A stretch of 64,000 nt of DNA from Brevibacillus agri (GTDB lineage: Bacteria; Bacillota; Bacilli; Brevibacillales; Brevibacillaceae). How positions within the stretch are numbered: the first letter of the stretch is position 1; each line of letters starts with the position of its first letter. The position numbers were made by a program, and so were the translations under genes. This document shows, piece by piece, positions 53,130 to 61,450 of the stretch. Location: positions 1,789,501 through 1,853,500 of the forward strand of contig NZ_CP026363.1 of the NCBI RefSeq assembly GCF_004117055.1, given 5' to 3'. The notes beneath the pieces are model-generated. The model was not told the DNA's origin. It did no database searches and worked only from the letters and a program-made list of their open reading frames with translations.

Positions 53130-54128
53130 ATGAAGGTCGACTTTCACGTGCATCTGGAAGAAGGGCCATACTCGCTGGACTGGCTGGTCGGGCAGGCTTG
53201 CGCGCTCCGGCCGTTTTTGGACGAAAAGGAGGAGAGCGAAAGCCGAGGCTGGGCCAACGAACTGGTCAAAGGGCTTGCCCAAAGGCTCCAAAACGGCCCG
53301 TACTCCAGAGAGTGGCTGGACTTGTATCGGGCGCGGGCCAAGCAGGCAGGAATCGTGCAAGTGTGTGTAGCGGAGCATCTGTACCGTTTTGCGGAGTACC
53401 GCCCCTACTACGAGCGGCATGTTCGCGTAGGCGACGACCGCCTGGGCAGGGCGCAGCGGCGCTGGCTTGCGCAGATGGCCAACGATTCGCTTCCGGCCTA
53501 CGTCGCGTTTCTGGCGGAAGAGCGCGAGCGATGGGCGGAGGACGGACTTGCGCTGCGCATCGGGATTGAGCTAGATTATTTTCCGGGCGGGGAAGACGTG
53601 CTGCGTGAAGTGAGCGGGCAGTATCCGTGGGACGTGTGCATGGGAGCGGTCCATTTTCCCGGGGGATGGGGCTTTCCGGTTCGGGACGTCCAGGAGCATT
53701 GGGAAAGGGTGGCGCCAGCGGGCTTGTACAGCAGCTATTTCGATGTGCTGGAGCAGGCGATCGAAAGCGGCCTGTTCGATGTCATGGTGCACCTCGACGG
53801 GATCAAAGCATTCGGGCCGAAGCCGGACGAGACGGCGCTCTTGCCTTATTACCAGCGGGTCGCCCGGGCGCTGCGGCGCAAAGACATGGCCGCCGAGCTG
53901 AACGCCGGGTACGTGCGCGGCCAGTCGCTGCGCGAGTTTTCCCCGAGCTTTCGCTTTTTGCAAATTCTCGCGCAGCACGAGGTGCCGATCACGCTGTCTT
54001 CGCATGCGACCGCTCCCGATCAGGTGGGGCAGCATCTGGCCGAGGCGCGGGCGCAGTTGAAGCGGGCAGGCTTTGCCGCTGTCGCCGTTTTTGCCGACAG
54101 AAAAAGGAGCGAGCTTGCGATTGGCTGA
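53130..54128 (+). CDS. PHP-domain hydrolase (histidinol-phosphatase-like)
   Basis: 332 residues from ATG behind GGGAGG. PHP metal-site motifs in order: DFHVHLEEG, VAEHLYRF, IGIELDYFPGG, CMGAVHFPGG, VHLDGIKAFG, AELNAGYVRG and TLSSHATAPD. This set matches HisJ/HisK-type histidinol phosphatases and related trinuclear-metal phosphatases. No histidine-biosynthesis gene is adjacent, so the substrate is open. An unusual charged insertion (~residues 30-60) holds the first tryptophan-rich segment. Confidence 0.82.
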   Translation: MKVDFHVHLEEGPYSLDWLVGQACALRPFLDEKEESESRGWANELVKGLAQRLQNGPYSREWLDLYRARAKQAGIVQVCVAEHLYRFAEYRPYYERHVRVGDDRLGRAQRRWLAQMANDSLPAYVAFLAEERERWAEDGLALRIGIELDYFPGGEDVLREVSGQYPWDVCMGAVHFPGGWGFPVRDVQEHWERVAPAGLYSSYFDVLEQAIESGLFDVMVHLDGIKAFGPKPDETALLPYYQRVARALRRKDMAAELNAGYVRGQSLREFSPSFRFLQILAQHEVPITLSSHATAPDQVGQHLAEARAQLKRAGFAAVAVFADRKRSELAIG

Positions 54129-54210
54129 GGGAGCTCCCCCATTGTGGGCGCATTTTTGCTATGATAAAGACAGGCATAAAAAAGTGCACCCAGTGGGAGG
54201 AGAAAAACAG

Positions 54211-55404
54211 ATGTCCTTGCAGGAACAACTGAAATCGTTGCTCAAAGAGGTGGAGCCGCAAATCATTTCGTGGCGCCGCCATCTTCACCAATATCCGGAG
54301 CTTTCCTTTCAGGAGGAAAAGACGCCGGCGATGATTGCGGAAATCTTGAGAAATCTGAATTTTGACGAAGTGCGGACAGGAGTAGGCGGCCGCGGGGTGA
54401 TCGGAGTGCTCAAGGGCAGCCGTCCGGGCAAGGTCGTCGCGTTGCGCGCCGATTTTGACGCGTTGCCGATTCAGGATCAAAAAGACGTTCCGTACAAGTC
54501 AACTGTTCCTGGGGTCATGCACGCATGCGGCCACGACGCCCATACCTCCCAGTTGCTGGGGCTGGCAAGCGTACTCGCTTCGCACCGCGACCAGTTCGCC
54601 GGAGAGATTCGCTTTTTGTTCCAGCATGCGGAGGAAGAATCTCCGGGCGGCGCGATTCAAATGACGGAGGACGGGGCAGTCGACGGCGTCGATGCAGTGT
54701 TTGGCGTCCATCTCTGGTCCATGCTGCCAGTAGGCAAAGTGTTCATCAGCGGCGGCCCGATCATGGCGAACACGGATGACTTCGTGATCGAGATCAAAGG
54801 GCGGGGCGGCCACGGCGCTGTTCCGGAGGAAACGGTCGACTCCATCGTGATCGGCTCGCAAATCGTCGGGAATTTGCAGACGATCGCCAGCCGCAACGTC
54901 AGCCCGCTGGAGAGCGTCGTCGTGACGGTCGGTACGTTCAATGGCGGCGACAACAACAACATTATTGCAGATAGCTGTCGCCTGACGGGAACCGTGCGTA
55001 CGTTTTTGCCGGACGTGCGGGATCGCGCGGAGCAGCGCCTCGGCGAAATCGCCATCGGCACGGCGAAGATGATGGGCGGCGAGGCGAAAGTATCGTACGA
55101 GCGCGGCTACCCGGCTGTCATCAATCACGAAGAGGAAGCGCAGCTCGCCCGCGAGGCGGCAGTGGCGGCGTTTGGCCCTGAGCGCGTGGAGCCGATGAAG
55201 CCGCTGATGGGCGGAGAAGATTTCTCATACTACCTGGAAAAGGTTCCTGGCGCCTACCTGTTTGTCGGGGCGGGCAATCCGGAAAAGCTGGCGAACTACC
55301 CGCACCACCATCCGCGCTTTGACATCGACGAGGATTCGATGCTCATTGCCGGAGAGCTGTTGGGACGAACAGCCCTGCTCTACTTGGAAAAGCATCAGGC
55401 GTAA
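54211..55404 (+). CDS. M20-family amidohydrolase / N-acyl-amino-acid hydrolase
   Basis: 397 residues from ATG, 11 nt after GGGAGGAG. M20D landmarks: LHQYPELSFQE, VVALRADFDALPIQD, metal ligands in MHACGHDAHTS and HAEEESPGGA, the dimerisation-domain GRGGHGAVPEETVD, and the C-terminal LMGGEDFSYYLEKVPGAYLF with the last metal His nearby (HHHPRFDIDEDS). Substrates are typically N-acetyl or hippuryl amino acids or auxin-like conjugates. Monocistronic with a terminator. Confidence 0.92.
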   Translation: MSLQEQLKSLLKEVEPQIISWRRHLHQYPELSFQEEKTPAMIAEILRNLNFDEVRTGVGGRGVIGVLKGSRPGKVVALRADFDALPIQDQKDVPYKSTVPGVMHACGHDAHTSQLLGLASVLASHRDQFAGEIRFLFQHAEEESPGGAIQMTEDGAVDGVDAVFGVHLWSMLPVGKVFISGGPIMANTDDFVIEIKGRGGHGAVPEETVDSIVIGSQIVGNLQTIASRNVSPLESVVVTVGTFNGGDNNNIIADSCRLTGTVRTFLPDVRDRAEQRLGEIAIGTAKMMGGEAKVSYERGYPAVINHEEEAQLAREAAVAAFGPERVEPMKPLMGGEDFSYYLEKVPGAYLFVGAGNPEKLANYPHHHPRFDIDEDSMLIAGELLGRTALLYLEKHQA

Positions 55405-55419
55405 ACAAGAAGACTTGCA

Positions 55420-55460
55420 AAGATGCGCTTTTGCCTAGCGATGGCAAAGGCGCTTTTTTT
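55420..55460 (+). terminator. Terminator after the amidohydrolase
   Basis: GCGCTTTTGCC-TAGCGAT-GGCAAAGGCGC then TTTTTTTT. Confidence 0.85.
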
Positions 55461-55540
55461 TGCCTGCTACCATAAACTGATGAAATGAGGCGTCACACAC
55501 CGCACACGGCATACGGGTGAACAAAGGAGGGACGGCCTCA

Positions 55541-56647
55541 GTGAGAAAACGGATCGGCATACTGACCTACCGGGGAGAAGCCGGATTTGTCGAACCAGGA
55601 TTTTTGCGCCGTCTGGTCAAAGAAGGCAACGGCATGGGGGCGGATGTTTTTGTATTCGGGCCGCAGGATGTCCAGTTTTCCAAGCGCAGGATCAAAGGCT
55701 TCATCCCCGCCGAAAAAGGCTGGAAGAGTGAATGGTTCGACTGGCCGGACATTGTCATCGACCGCTATCGGTATTACCCGTTGGCGAAACACAGCCGCTA
55801 CCTGCCGTTTCGCAAGCAAAACTGGTTCCGCTATGCCAACAGCCGTTTCACGAATAAATTTAATCTGCATCAAATTTTGCAGGTAGATCCGCTTTTGACG
55901 AGGTGGCTGCCGGAAACGTTCGCCTACTCCAGAAGCACGCTCGTTTCCATGCTGGCACGCCATCGCCTGGTCTATCTCAAGCCGACAAACGGCTCAGGCG
56001 GGCGGAGCATCCTGCGCGTGGAAAAAACCGAAGAGGGCTACTTGCTGCACGGCCGAACCAAGCAACAGGCGAAAAGCAGCGAAAAGCTCCCGTCCATCGC
56101 CAAAGTATGCGAGCGGCTGGAGGCGTGGATGGAGCGCGAGAAAAACGGCAGAGAAGACTTTTTTCTGCAACAAGGGCTACAGTTGTCGCTGGTGCCGGGG
56201 CGAACCGTCGATGCGCGAGTGCTGGTGCAAAAAGACGGAAAAGGCATCTGGGGGCTGACGGGCATGGGAATCCGCATCGGCTCGACGCGATCCTCGACCT
56301 CGAATTTGCACGGCGGAGGCACGGCGATGGCGGCGATCCCTTTTTTGGTCAATCGCTTCGGGCAAGAAGAAGCGAGGCGCATCGTGCTGGAATGCAAAGA
56401 GCTCGTCGTGCAAACGGTGGCGCGCATCGAGCAGCACTTCGGGCAGATGATGGAGTTTGGCTTTGATCTCGGCATTGATGTGCACGGCAGGGTGTGGATT
56501 ATCGAAATCAATCCGAAGCCGGGCCGGGAAATATTCAGGCAGTTGGGAGAGCTTCGCCGCTACCTTCAGGCGGTGCGCCGCCCTTTGGAATACGCTTTGT
56601 ACCTGATCGAACAGGACGCGCAGCGAAAAGACCAGTCATTCGGTTGA
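55541..56647 (+). CDS. YheC/YheD-family ATP-grasp protein
   Basis: 368 residues from GTG, 9 nt after AAAGGAGGG. Begins VRKRIGILTYRGEAGF. ATP-grasp features: LVYLKPTNGSGGRSILRV as nucleotide-binding hairpin, RTVDARVLVQKDGKGIW, TSNLHGGGTA and the metal-binding FDLGIDVHGRVWIIEINPKP. In B. subtilis YheC and YheD are spore-coat-associated proteins made in sporulation; the ligation reaction is unknown. Only one of the pair is seen. Terminator at 56651. Confidence 0.88.
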   Translation: MRKRIGILTYRGEAGFVEPGFLRRLVKEGNGMGADVFVFGPQDVQFSKRRIKGFIPAEKGWKSEWFDWPDIVIDRYRYYPLAKHSRYLPFRKQNWFRYANSRFTNKFNLHQILQVDPLLTRWLPETFAYSRSTLVSMLARHRLVYLKPTNGSGGRSILRVEKTEEGYLLHGRTKQQAKSSEKLPSIAKVCERLEAWMEREKNGREDFFLQQGLQLSLVPGRTVDARVLVQKDGKGIWGLTGMGIRIGSTRSSTSNLHGGGTAMAAIPFLVNRFGQEEARRIVLECKELVVQTVARIEQHFGQMMEFGFDLGIDVHGRVWIIEINPKPGREIFRQLGELRRYLQAVRRPLEYALYLIEQDAQRKDQSFG

Positions 56648-56650
56648 CAC

Positions 56651-56682
56651 GACCCTTCCGCAGCTTGAAGGGTCTTTTTTAA
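56651..56682 (+). terminator. Terminator after the YheC/D gene
   Basis: GACCCTTC-CGCAGCTT-GAAGGGTC then TTTTTT. Confidence 0.9.
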
Positions 56683-56856
56683 ACCCTGAGACGCTGTTTG
56701 ACCGTCGTAAGCCACTTTCGAACATATTTCAAAAAGAAGAAACTGTAAAAAAGGTCTGGAGGAAGGAATGCATTTCAGTGCTATTGCTATATTAACGTGA
56801 TGGCGGGAGCAGATATGTCGAACAATCGTGGGGCGATTTAGTAATTGTCTAAAAGA

Positions 56857-56890
56857 AAAAAACTGGACGCACTCAATCGTACCAGTTCCT
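56857..56890 (-). terminator. Terminator of the spo0E-like gene
   Basis: On the minus strand AACTGGTAC...GTCCAGTT is followed by TTTTTTC, ~28 bp past the stop. The 170 bp between this and 56682 hold no gene. Confidence 0.7.
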
Positions 56891-56917
56891 CCGTATGTTG
56901 TATCCAGTATGAATCTC

Positions 56918-57145
56918 TCATTTACTAGATTGTCTATTCATGATGATTTGAAATTGCACAATATATTCGTCCAGACATTGGCTTAACACTATAACTTCGC
57001 TGTCGGAAATCCCCTTTTCTTGGACCAGTTTCACTAATTGTTCTCGCATTTCCTCTATGATTTCTGATATGTTCTCTTTTTTTCGATTATTCTCTGTCAG
57101 ATCAGTAGAGGGAACGCTTATTTTTTTCCCCGTATCTACAATCAT
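56918..57145 (-). CDS. Spo0E-like aspartyl-phosphate phosphatase
   Basis: 75 residues. The Spo0E family removes phosphate from Spo0A~P and so delays sporulation. The family core EEMREQLVKLVQEKG, then the SQxLD signature in VIVLSQCLDEYIVQF, is complete. Slightly extended N-terminus (KKISVPSTDLTENNRKK). GGGAG is only 3-4 nt from the ATG. It stands alone at the left edge of the AT-rich island. Confidence 0.88.
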   Translation of the reverse strand: MIVDTGKKISVPSTDLTENNRKKENISEIIEEMREQLVKLVQEKGISDSEVIVLSQCLDEYIVQFQIIMNRQSSK

Positions 57146-57271
57146 CAGCTCCCTATTTTTTCAATATAAGGGTACATATAACTATATGTTATTCTGCCAA
57201 AAACAAGCAGTTGGGGAATATTGCATAGATATGAAGATTAACATAACCAACGATAGGGGGGAGGGGAAAAT

Positions 57272-57481
57272 ATGGATTTTTTTGTCGCGACAAGATATAA
57301 TTTGTAATAAAATGTAAAAACATGGTCCGAAAGCAGAAATGCAGTCTCTGATTACCTGGAATATATGCTTGTTGTAATAGAAGATGGGGTGCCGTTTCCT
57401 GTGGATGATGTCGGAAGAATGAAACCGAGAAGATATTATTTTGAAATCGGTCTCTGGTATTTGACAGGAAAAATTGTATAG
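57272..57481 (+). pseudogene. Remnant ORF with two tandem stops
   Basis: A strong GGGGGGAGGGG precedes an ATG whose frame reads MDFFVATRYNL, hits TAATAA, then continues as TWSESRNAVSDYLEYMLVVI, EDGVPFPVDDVGRMK and PRRYYFEIGLWYLTGKIV. The post-stop sequence looks like a genuine protein C-terminus and is followed 10 bp later by the next ORF. Both resemble the small, often duplicated immunity genes next to LXG/WXG toxins, but no toxin is present. Function not recognised. Confidence 0.45.
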
Positions 57482-57491
57482 GAGTTTGGAA

Positions 57492-58046
57492 ATGGACAAT
57501 TTAATCATCGAATCTGGGGAGGGCATCGGTTTAATAAAATTTGGCATGAGCAAAGATGAAGTTGAAAAATGCATTCAAAGTTATACTGAAAAGTATCAGA
57601 AAGAATATCATATTCAGGACTATTTCAAGGGCTCTTCATGTTGGAATATGATTCTGAAGGTAAGGTTGATTTTATAGAAATTCCTGAGGTTTTAAAGGAA
57701 ACATTTAACTGCTTATTGATGGGCATTGATGTATTCAACACGAAAGCTGAAGATCTTGTAGAGAAAATTGATGAAATTGCAGAATATGATCGAAATCAAT
57801 CTGATGGCTATACGTATTTTTTTCCGTCATTAGGGCTCTCTTTATGGAGATCAAAGAGGAATGCTAGAAGATTCGTTTAAAAAGCTAAGTTCAGAAAATC
57901 AAGAGGATAAAATAAGACACTTATATTTTGAATCCGTCAGGGAATGTAAATTTTTTGGGGGTAAATGGGTTTTTAACAGATGGAGGGTTCCGTCAACGGC
58001 TTTACATGGAGGGGCGGGCATGATAGGCTCGTTTGCCAACGGATAG
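57492..58046 (+). pseudogene. Immunity-like hypothetical gene, two frameshifts
   Basis: Starts MDNLIIESGEGIGLIKFGMS-KDEVEKCI. The frame shifts near 57635 (continuing EYDSEGKVDFIEIPEVLKET) and again near 57850 (continuing EDSFKKLSSENQEDKIRHLY). The pieces join into one ~180-residue protein whose GIGxIKFGMSxxEV start and SLGLSLWR/LYFESV ends recall small Bacillus proteins encoded beside contact-dependent toxins. As it stands it cannot give the full protein. The 58047-58110 stretch after it holds only a promoter-like region. Confidence 0.55.
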
Positions 58047-58111
58047 TGAAGGTCAACTCGACTGCTTGAGTAGCACCTACCTCTCCATCTCACTATGTTG
58101 TTTGACTCTGC

Positions 58112-58117
58112 TATAAT
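58112..58117 (+). promoter_or_regulatory. Extended -10 promoter before the HEPN-motif gene
   Basis: TGCTATAAT gives TATAAT with an upstream TGn; no consensus -35. Transcription would start near 58124. Confidence 0.5.
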
Positions 58118-58189
58118 GGAACAAAGATCAGTAAGGATTGGCTAATTGAATTTGGAGAGTCGAAAAGTTACCCAGAGACTGACAGGTTC

Positions 58190-58870
58190 GTGAACATCAT
58201 ACGGCGTTTTCTGGAGTTTATACACGCTACGATTCTTGATGTAGACTCGGTGATCTTTCAAACGGAGGATTCACAAAACGTTTTGCATATCTACCCCAAA
58301 CCTAATTTTAAGCAACTAAGCGTTCCTCATCGGGAAGAAATTTTTCGTTTACTGGCTCCACATCTTCAGGGAGAGGCTGAGAACGATTTGAAAATTCGTA
58401 CAGCTTTGGGGGTCTGGACGAGTTTCTTTCTAAAGAATCCACAACATGCTTTTCTTGAAAGTATGGAAAAAGTAATGCGACCATATGAACATAAGGCGAA
58501 GAATGATATCATATCGGATCGAGTGGACTTCTTAGCTGGAATGATAAAGGTTGTACACCCTGACCAGGCAAAATTCCCCAATGGAGACGAGAAAAATACT
58601 GGCAGATTGCTAAGGGATCAACTTAAGGCTCTACTTAAAGGACCGAGGAAAGCTACTGAACTTAAGTATAATTATATGAGTGATAAAATTGAGAGATGTA
58701 AAAATGTCAGGAACTTAGTGATCCATAAGTTACAAGACAGCGATAAAAAGATCGATGTTAATCAAGTCGATTATGATATTTTTAGCACGTTTTTCTTCGA
58801 GAGTTTTGCTCACTTAATGTTACTGTCTCTGGAGTCATCTGTTGCGGATAGAACATCAAACCAAGCTTAG
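58190..58870 (+). CDS. HEPN-motif protein, possible ribonuclease/abortive-infection factor
   Basis: 226 residues from the first usable start, a GTG with a weak ribosome site. Coding-like sequence continues upstream in frame (DWLIEFGESKSYPETDRF) without any start, so the N-terminus may be truncated. All-helical prediction. Near the C-terminus is the exact RNxxxH motif of HEPN ribonucleases, Arg174-Asn-Leu-Val-Ile-His179, set in IERCKNVRNLVIHKLQD and followed by a long hydrophobic helix (FSTFFFESFAHLMLLSLE), as in AbiU2-type and toxin HEPN domains. Markedly AT-rich. No antitoxin gene adjoins. Confidence 0.6.
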   Translation: MNIIRRFLEFIHATILDVDSVIFQTEDSQNVLHIYPKPNFKQLSVPHREEIFRLLAPHLQGEAENDLKIRTALGVWTSFFLKNPQHAFLESMEKVMRPYEHKAKNDIISDRVDFLAGMIKVVHPDQAKFPNGDEKNTGRLLRDQLKALLKGPRKATELKYNYMSDKIERCKNVRNLVIHKLQDSDKKIDVNQVDYDIFSTFFFESFAHLMLLSLESSVADRTSNQA

Positions 58871-58920
58871 TGTGAGAAGCGGTCAATTGGGGTCTCATTG
58901 ATTAATGTTATATGATTGTG

Positions 58921-58963
58921 ACTAACAGCGGCAACCTAAATTATTCAGGTTGCCGCTGTTAGT
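58921..58963 (+). terminator. Strong terminator after the HEPN-motif gene
   Basis: CTAACAGCGGCAACCT pairs perfectly with AGGTTGCCGCTGTTAG around a 9-nt loop, then TTTTC. Confidence 0.85.
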
Positions 58964-59035
58964 TTTCTGATGAAGTTCGCATGGTTATTTCAGATAAAAT
59001 TGATGGAAAGCTATCAACTCGAAGTAAGGTGAACT

Positions 59036-59765
59036 ATGAACCCGTACACATTAGATGATTCATTACTACAGCAATTCAAACAAGCTGTCTTCGACCATGA
59101 TGATTTTTTGATTAACGCCTACTGTGACTTCAACGGAGAAAACCGCTGGAACCTGATCTGTTCTGCAAAAGATTGGCTTAGCGTCAGCGTTAATGGTTTA
59201 CCGTACATCGACTTGAACCATGAAATTGATGACGTTCGTTCACTAAATGTCGCACAGTTAATAATGACTTACGACATAGTTGTCGAGTCAGTAAAGAAGC
59301 TGCTTCAGGTATTCGATCTTGAGCATCTGTTAAAAGGTGACAACTCCATCTTTAACAAGCCTGTACCAGATGACAGGTATTTTAAGCAGATACGAGCTTG
59401 TTTCGCAGCACATCCGGTAGATTTTGATAGCACTGATGGGGTAAAAGTCAAGGTAAAGGGCAGCAACCAAAAGCCAGAGAGGTATCTCGCTTCTTGGTCT
59501 AGCGATGTTGGGGGTAATGCCGATTATTCGGTTTATCTCTACAGCAATAAGCCAGGGTCAGATCCTATCCCCTTCTTGATGAACTTTGCTCAGATCCACG
59601 CTTATACAGCTTACAGCACCACAAGAGTTCAATGAACAAGAGCAGGAAGCCATAGCACCGTACCTGCGATTATTGAAACCTCTGGTCGAAGAAATATACC
59701 AACGTTGCAAACCATGCGGTATGTGTCAACGCCGACTTTATTTTGACCCACCATCGCTGGTTTAG
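59036..59765 (+). pseudogene. Hypothetical protein, frameshifted near its C-terminus
   Basis: From ATG behind AAGGTG the frame runs 199 codons (MNPYTLDDSLLQQFKQAVFD, IDLNHEIDDVRSLNVAQLIM, DDRYFKQIRACFAAHPVDF, RYLASWSSDVGGNADYSVYL, FLMNFAQIHAYT) and stops at 59635. A one-base shift near 59602 continues as LIQLTAPQEFNEQEQEAIAP then LLKPLVEEIYQRC, which is more consistent with the preceding helix. The true end is then overrun by a transposon-end-like sequence near 59725. Family unrecognised; no motif for activity. Confidence 0.5.
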
Positions 59766-59785
59766 AACTGACCCACCCGGCGATT
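59725..59785. mobile_element. Possible IS21-like end remnant
   Basis: TGTCAACGCCGACTTTATTT then two TGACCCACC repeats ~31 bp apart and GGCGATTTTTTG. TGACCC-type direct repeats next to a TGT terminus are typical of IS21-family ends. No istA/istB coding sequence is present. Weak evidence. Confidence 0.3.
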
Positions 59786-59819
59786 TTTTGTTGGTTAGGT
59801 AGTAGATTCGGAGAATTTA

Positions 59820-59963
59820 TCAGCCGCCCACACCATGATCGTATTGAATGATTGGAGGTTTTATTGTGATTACTTTTCCATCTGCAATATGGACGTTAAT
59901 ACCGAATCCTAAACCCAATACCAAGCATAATGATAATACAAACCCTTTTACAAATTTCTTCAT
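59820..59963 (-). CDS. Secreted signalling propeptide of an RRNPP system (putative)
   Basis: 47 residues. A Lys-rich start (MKKFVKG), a hydrophobic Sec-type core (FVLSLCLVLGLGFGI) and a short polar tail ending PPIIQYDHGVGG. AAAGGAG lies 10 nt before the ATG. That ATG overlaps the stop of the receptor gene as ATGA, so translation is coupled. Size, topology and location copy Phr, PapR, NprX and AimP precursors, whose active peptides are cut from the C-terminus and re-imported. The mature peptide is likely within the last ~10 residues, but processing sites are inferred. Too short and too overlapped to be called by many gene finders. Confidence 0.72.
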   Translation of the reverse strand: MKKFVKGFVLSLCLVLGLGFGINVHIADGKVITIKPPIIQYDHGVGG

Positions 59964-61324
59964 GTTTTCTCGCTCCTTTCGTCTACAACACTTTGAAAGA
60001 TCTTTTTCTGTTCATCCGATGCATGTTGAAGATGTGACCAAAACATACCAATACAGCTTTTGAAATAATCAAAGTCCTTGGATGCAGTAGTTAAAATAAG
60101 GCACCGTAAAGTTTCATCCAAGCCCTCTGAATACTTCCCTTTTTTAAACAAGTATACCGCTAAATGGTATCTGAAGTGAAGATGATGAATTTTATCAATA
60201 ACCCCCTTAGCATTTCTAAATCCTTCTATATCTTCTGAAAATCGCTCTAATACTGATTCAACTGGAAAACCAAACTCATTGGCAGACTTGATTATCGTTA
60301 CCAGACCGGGAAGTATCTCCTTTGGATTTTCGGAAAGGAACTCAAGGTAATCTGACAGAACCTCCGTGTTTCCCATAGACATAGACAAAGTGTATGAGTT
60401 AGCTAAAGCCCATAATCGAAGCTTATCAACTTCTGCTTCGCTTTCTTGATCGCGAATTTCAAACCAGCTTAAATCAGCATAGCCATTCGTGTAAATCTTT
60501 GATTCTTCATACTTGCCCATATTTTTCAGTGCTACAGCTTTTAAAAGATAACCCTGTCCATAGTACAGAATCAAAGGACGCTCTGTTTTTGGTAATTCAC
60601 TAGGCTTGTTGTTTTTTCGTCTACGAAGCTCATCTTCATAGACAATTGTTGCTAATTCCCTTAATTCATCAGCGTATTTCCCGACGTCTTCCCACCTGCG
60701 CAGGGTGTAACAAATCTTTGCCAGGTGCAATAGCGCATCAAGCTGATGGTTTTCAGGCAACCGCCTTCTATATGGTTCAAAGCGGATAACAGCCTTAAAC
60801 TTTTCTTCAGAGTTCATCCCTTCGGCAGCTCGGAACAGTCGATACTGGCTCATCACAAAGTGATTAGCATAGCTATCCTTTTCGTTATCGATTACGAGCA
60901 GATAAAAAGGGATTGACTCCTTCAGTTTCCCTTTTTCAGAAAGCTGCTCGGCTACTGAAAAAAGGATTCTGATATTTTTAGGATTCTCCAGCAGCTTTGA
61001 GGCAGTCTCGCTAATACAATCCTGTCGGCCGAGTTCAGCACAGCGAGCCAGATACGGGATAACACGTGGACGGGAAAATTTGTCCTCTGTTATACATTCT
61101 TCCGGATACAGTTCGTATAACCATCCTGGCTCGTGCCCAAACGCAATGGCCAGTTGATCCAGTTGGCATATCGTCATGGGACGAGGAGGATTACCATTGA
61201 GAATCGTGCTGAGCGTCCCTGAATTAATGCCGGTTAATTCGCTGAGCTTACTAATTGTAAACCCTGTCAGTTTCAAATTCCTTTCGATCTCTGATCGCAA
61301 TGACGGCTGGACCATTACCCCCAT
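59960..61324 (-). CDS. HTH-TPR quorum-sensing receptor (RRNPP type)
   Basis: 454 residues from ATG (MGVMVQPSLRSEIERNLKL), 8 nt after GAGGAG. The XRE helix-turn-helix is at ~10-65 (FTISKLSELTGINSGTLSTI-LNGNPPRPM), then ~390 residues of helical TPR-like repeats (ILFSVAEQLSEKGKLKESIPFY, AVALKNMGKYEESKIYTNGY, HFRYHLAVYLFKKGKYSEGLD). In this superfamily (Rgg, Rap, NprR, PlcR, PrgX; also AimR) the TPR groove binds a re-imported peptide and switches DNA binding. The immediately following 47-codon secreted ORF supplies the likely ligand. Length is near NprR and AimR. AT-rich compared with core genes. No prophage genes are seen nearby. Confidence 0.82.
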   Translation of the reverse strand: MGVMVQPSLRSEIERNLKLTGFTISKLSELTGINSGTLSTILNGNPPRPMTICQLDQLAIAFGHEPGWLYELYPEECITEDKFSRPRVIPYLARCAELGRQDCISETASKLLENPKNIRILFSVAEQLSEKGKLKESIPFYLLVIDNEKDSYANHFVMSQYRLFRAAEGMNSEEKFKAVIRFEPYRRRLPENHQLDALLHLAKICYTLRRWEDVGKYADELRELATIVYEDELRRRKNNKPSELPKTERPLILYYGQGYLLKAVALKNMGKYEESKIYTNGYADLSWFEIRDQESEAEVDKLRLWALANSYTLSMSMGNTEVLSDYLEFLSENPKEILPGLVTIIKSANEFGFPVESVLERFSEDIEGFRNAKGVIDKIHHLHFRYHLAVYLFKKGKYSEGLDETLRCLILTTASKDFDYFKSCIGMFWSHLQHASDEQKKIFQSVVDERSEKT

Positions 61325-61450
61325 AAGTAACACTCCTCAAATACATGAATTACTGATTTCCTTCTGCCAATTTCTTTGCTCGATAGAAAACGTTATGTAC
61401 TTAAACTATATATTATATTACTGCGATATCCAGTAAAAGTAAATAAAAGG

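Noticed and set aside
59848..60063. Plus-strand 71-codon ORF over the propeptide region
   Set aside because: Antisense of the propeptide and receptor 3' end; the minus strand has the ribosome site, signal sequence and ATGA overlap.
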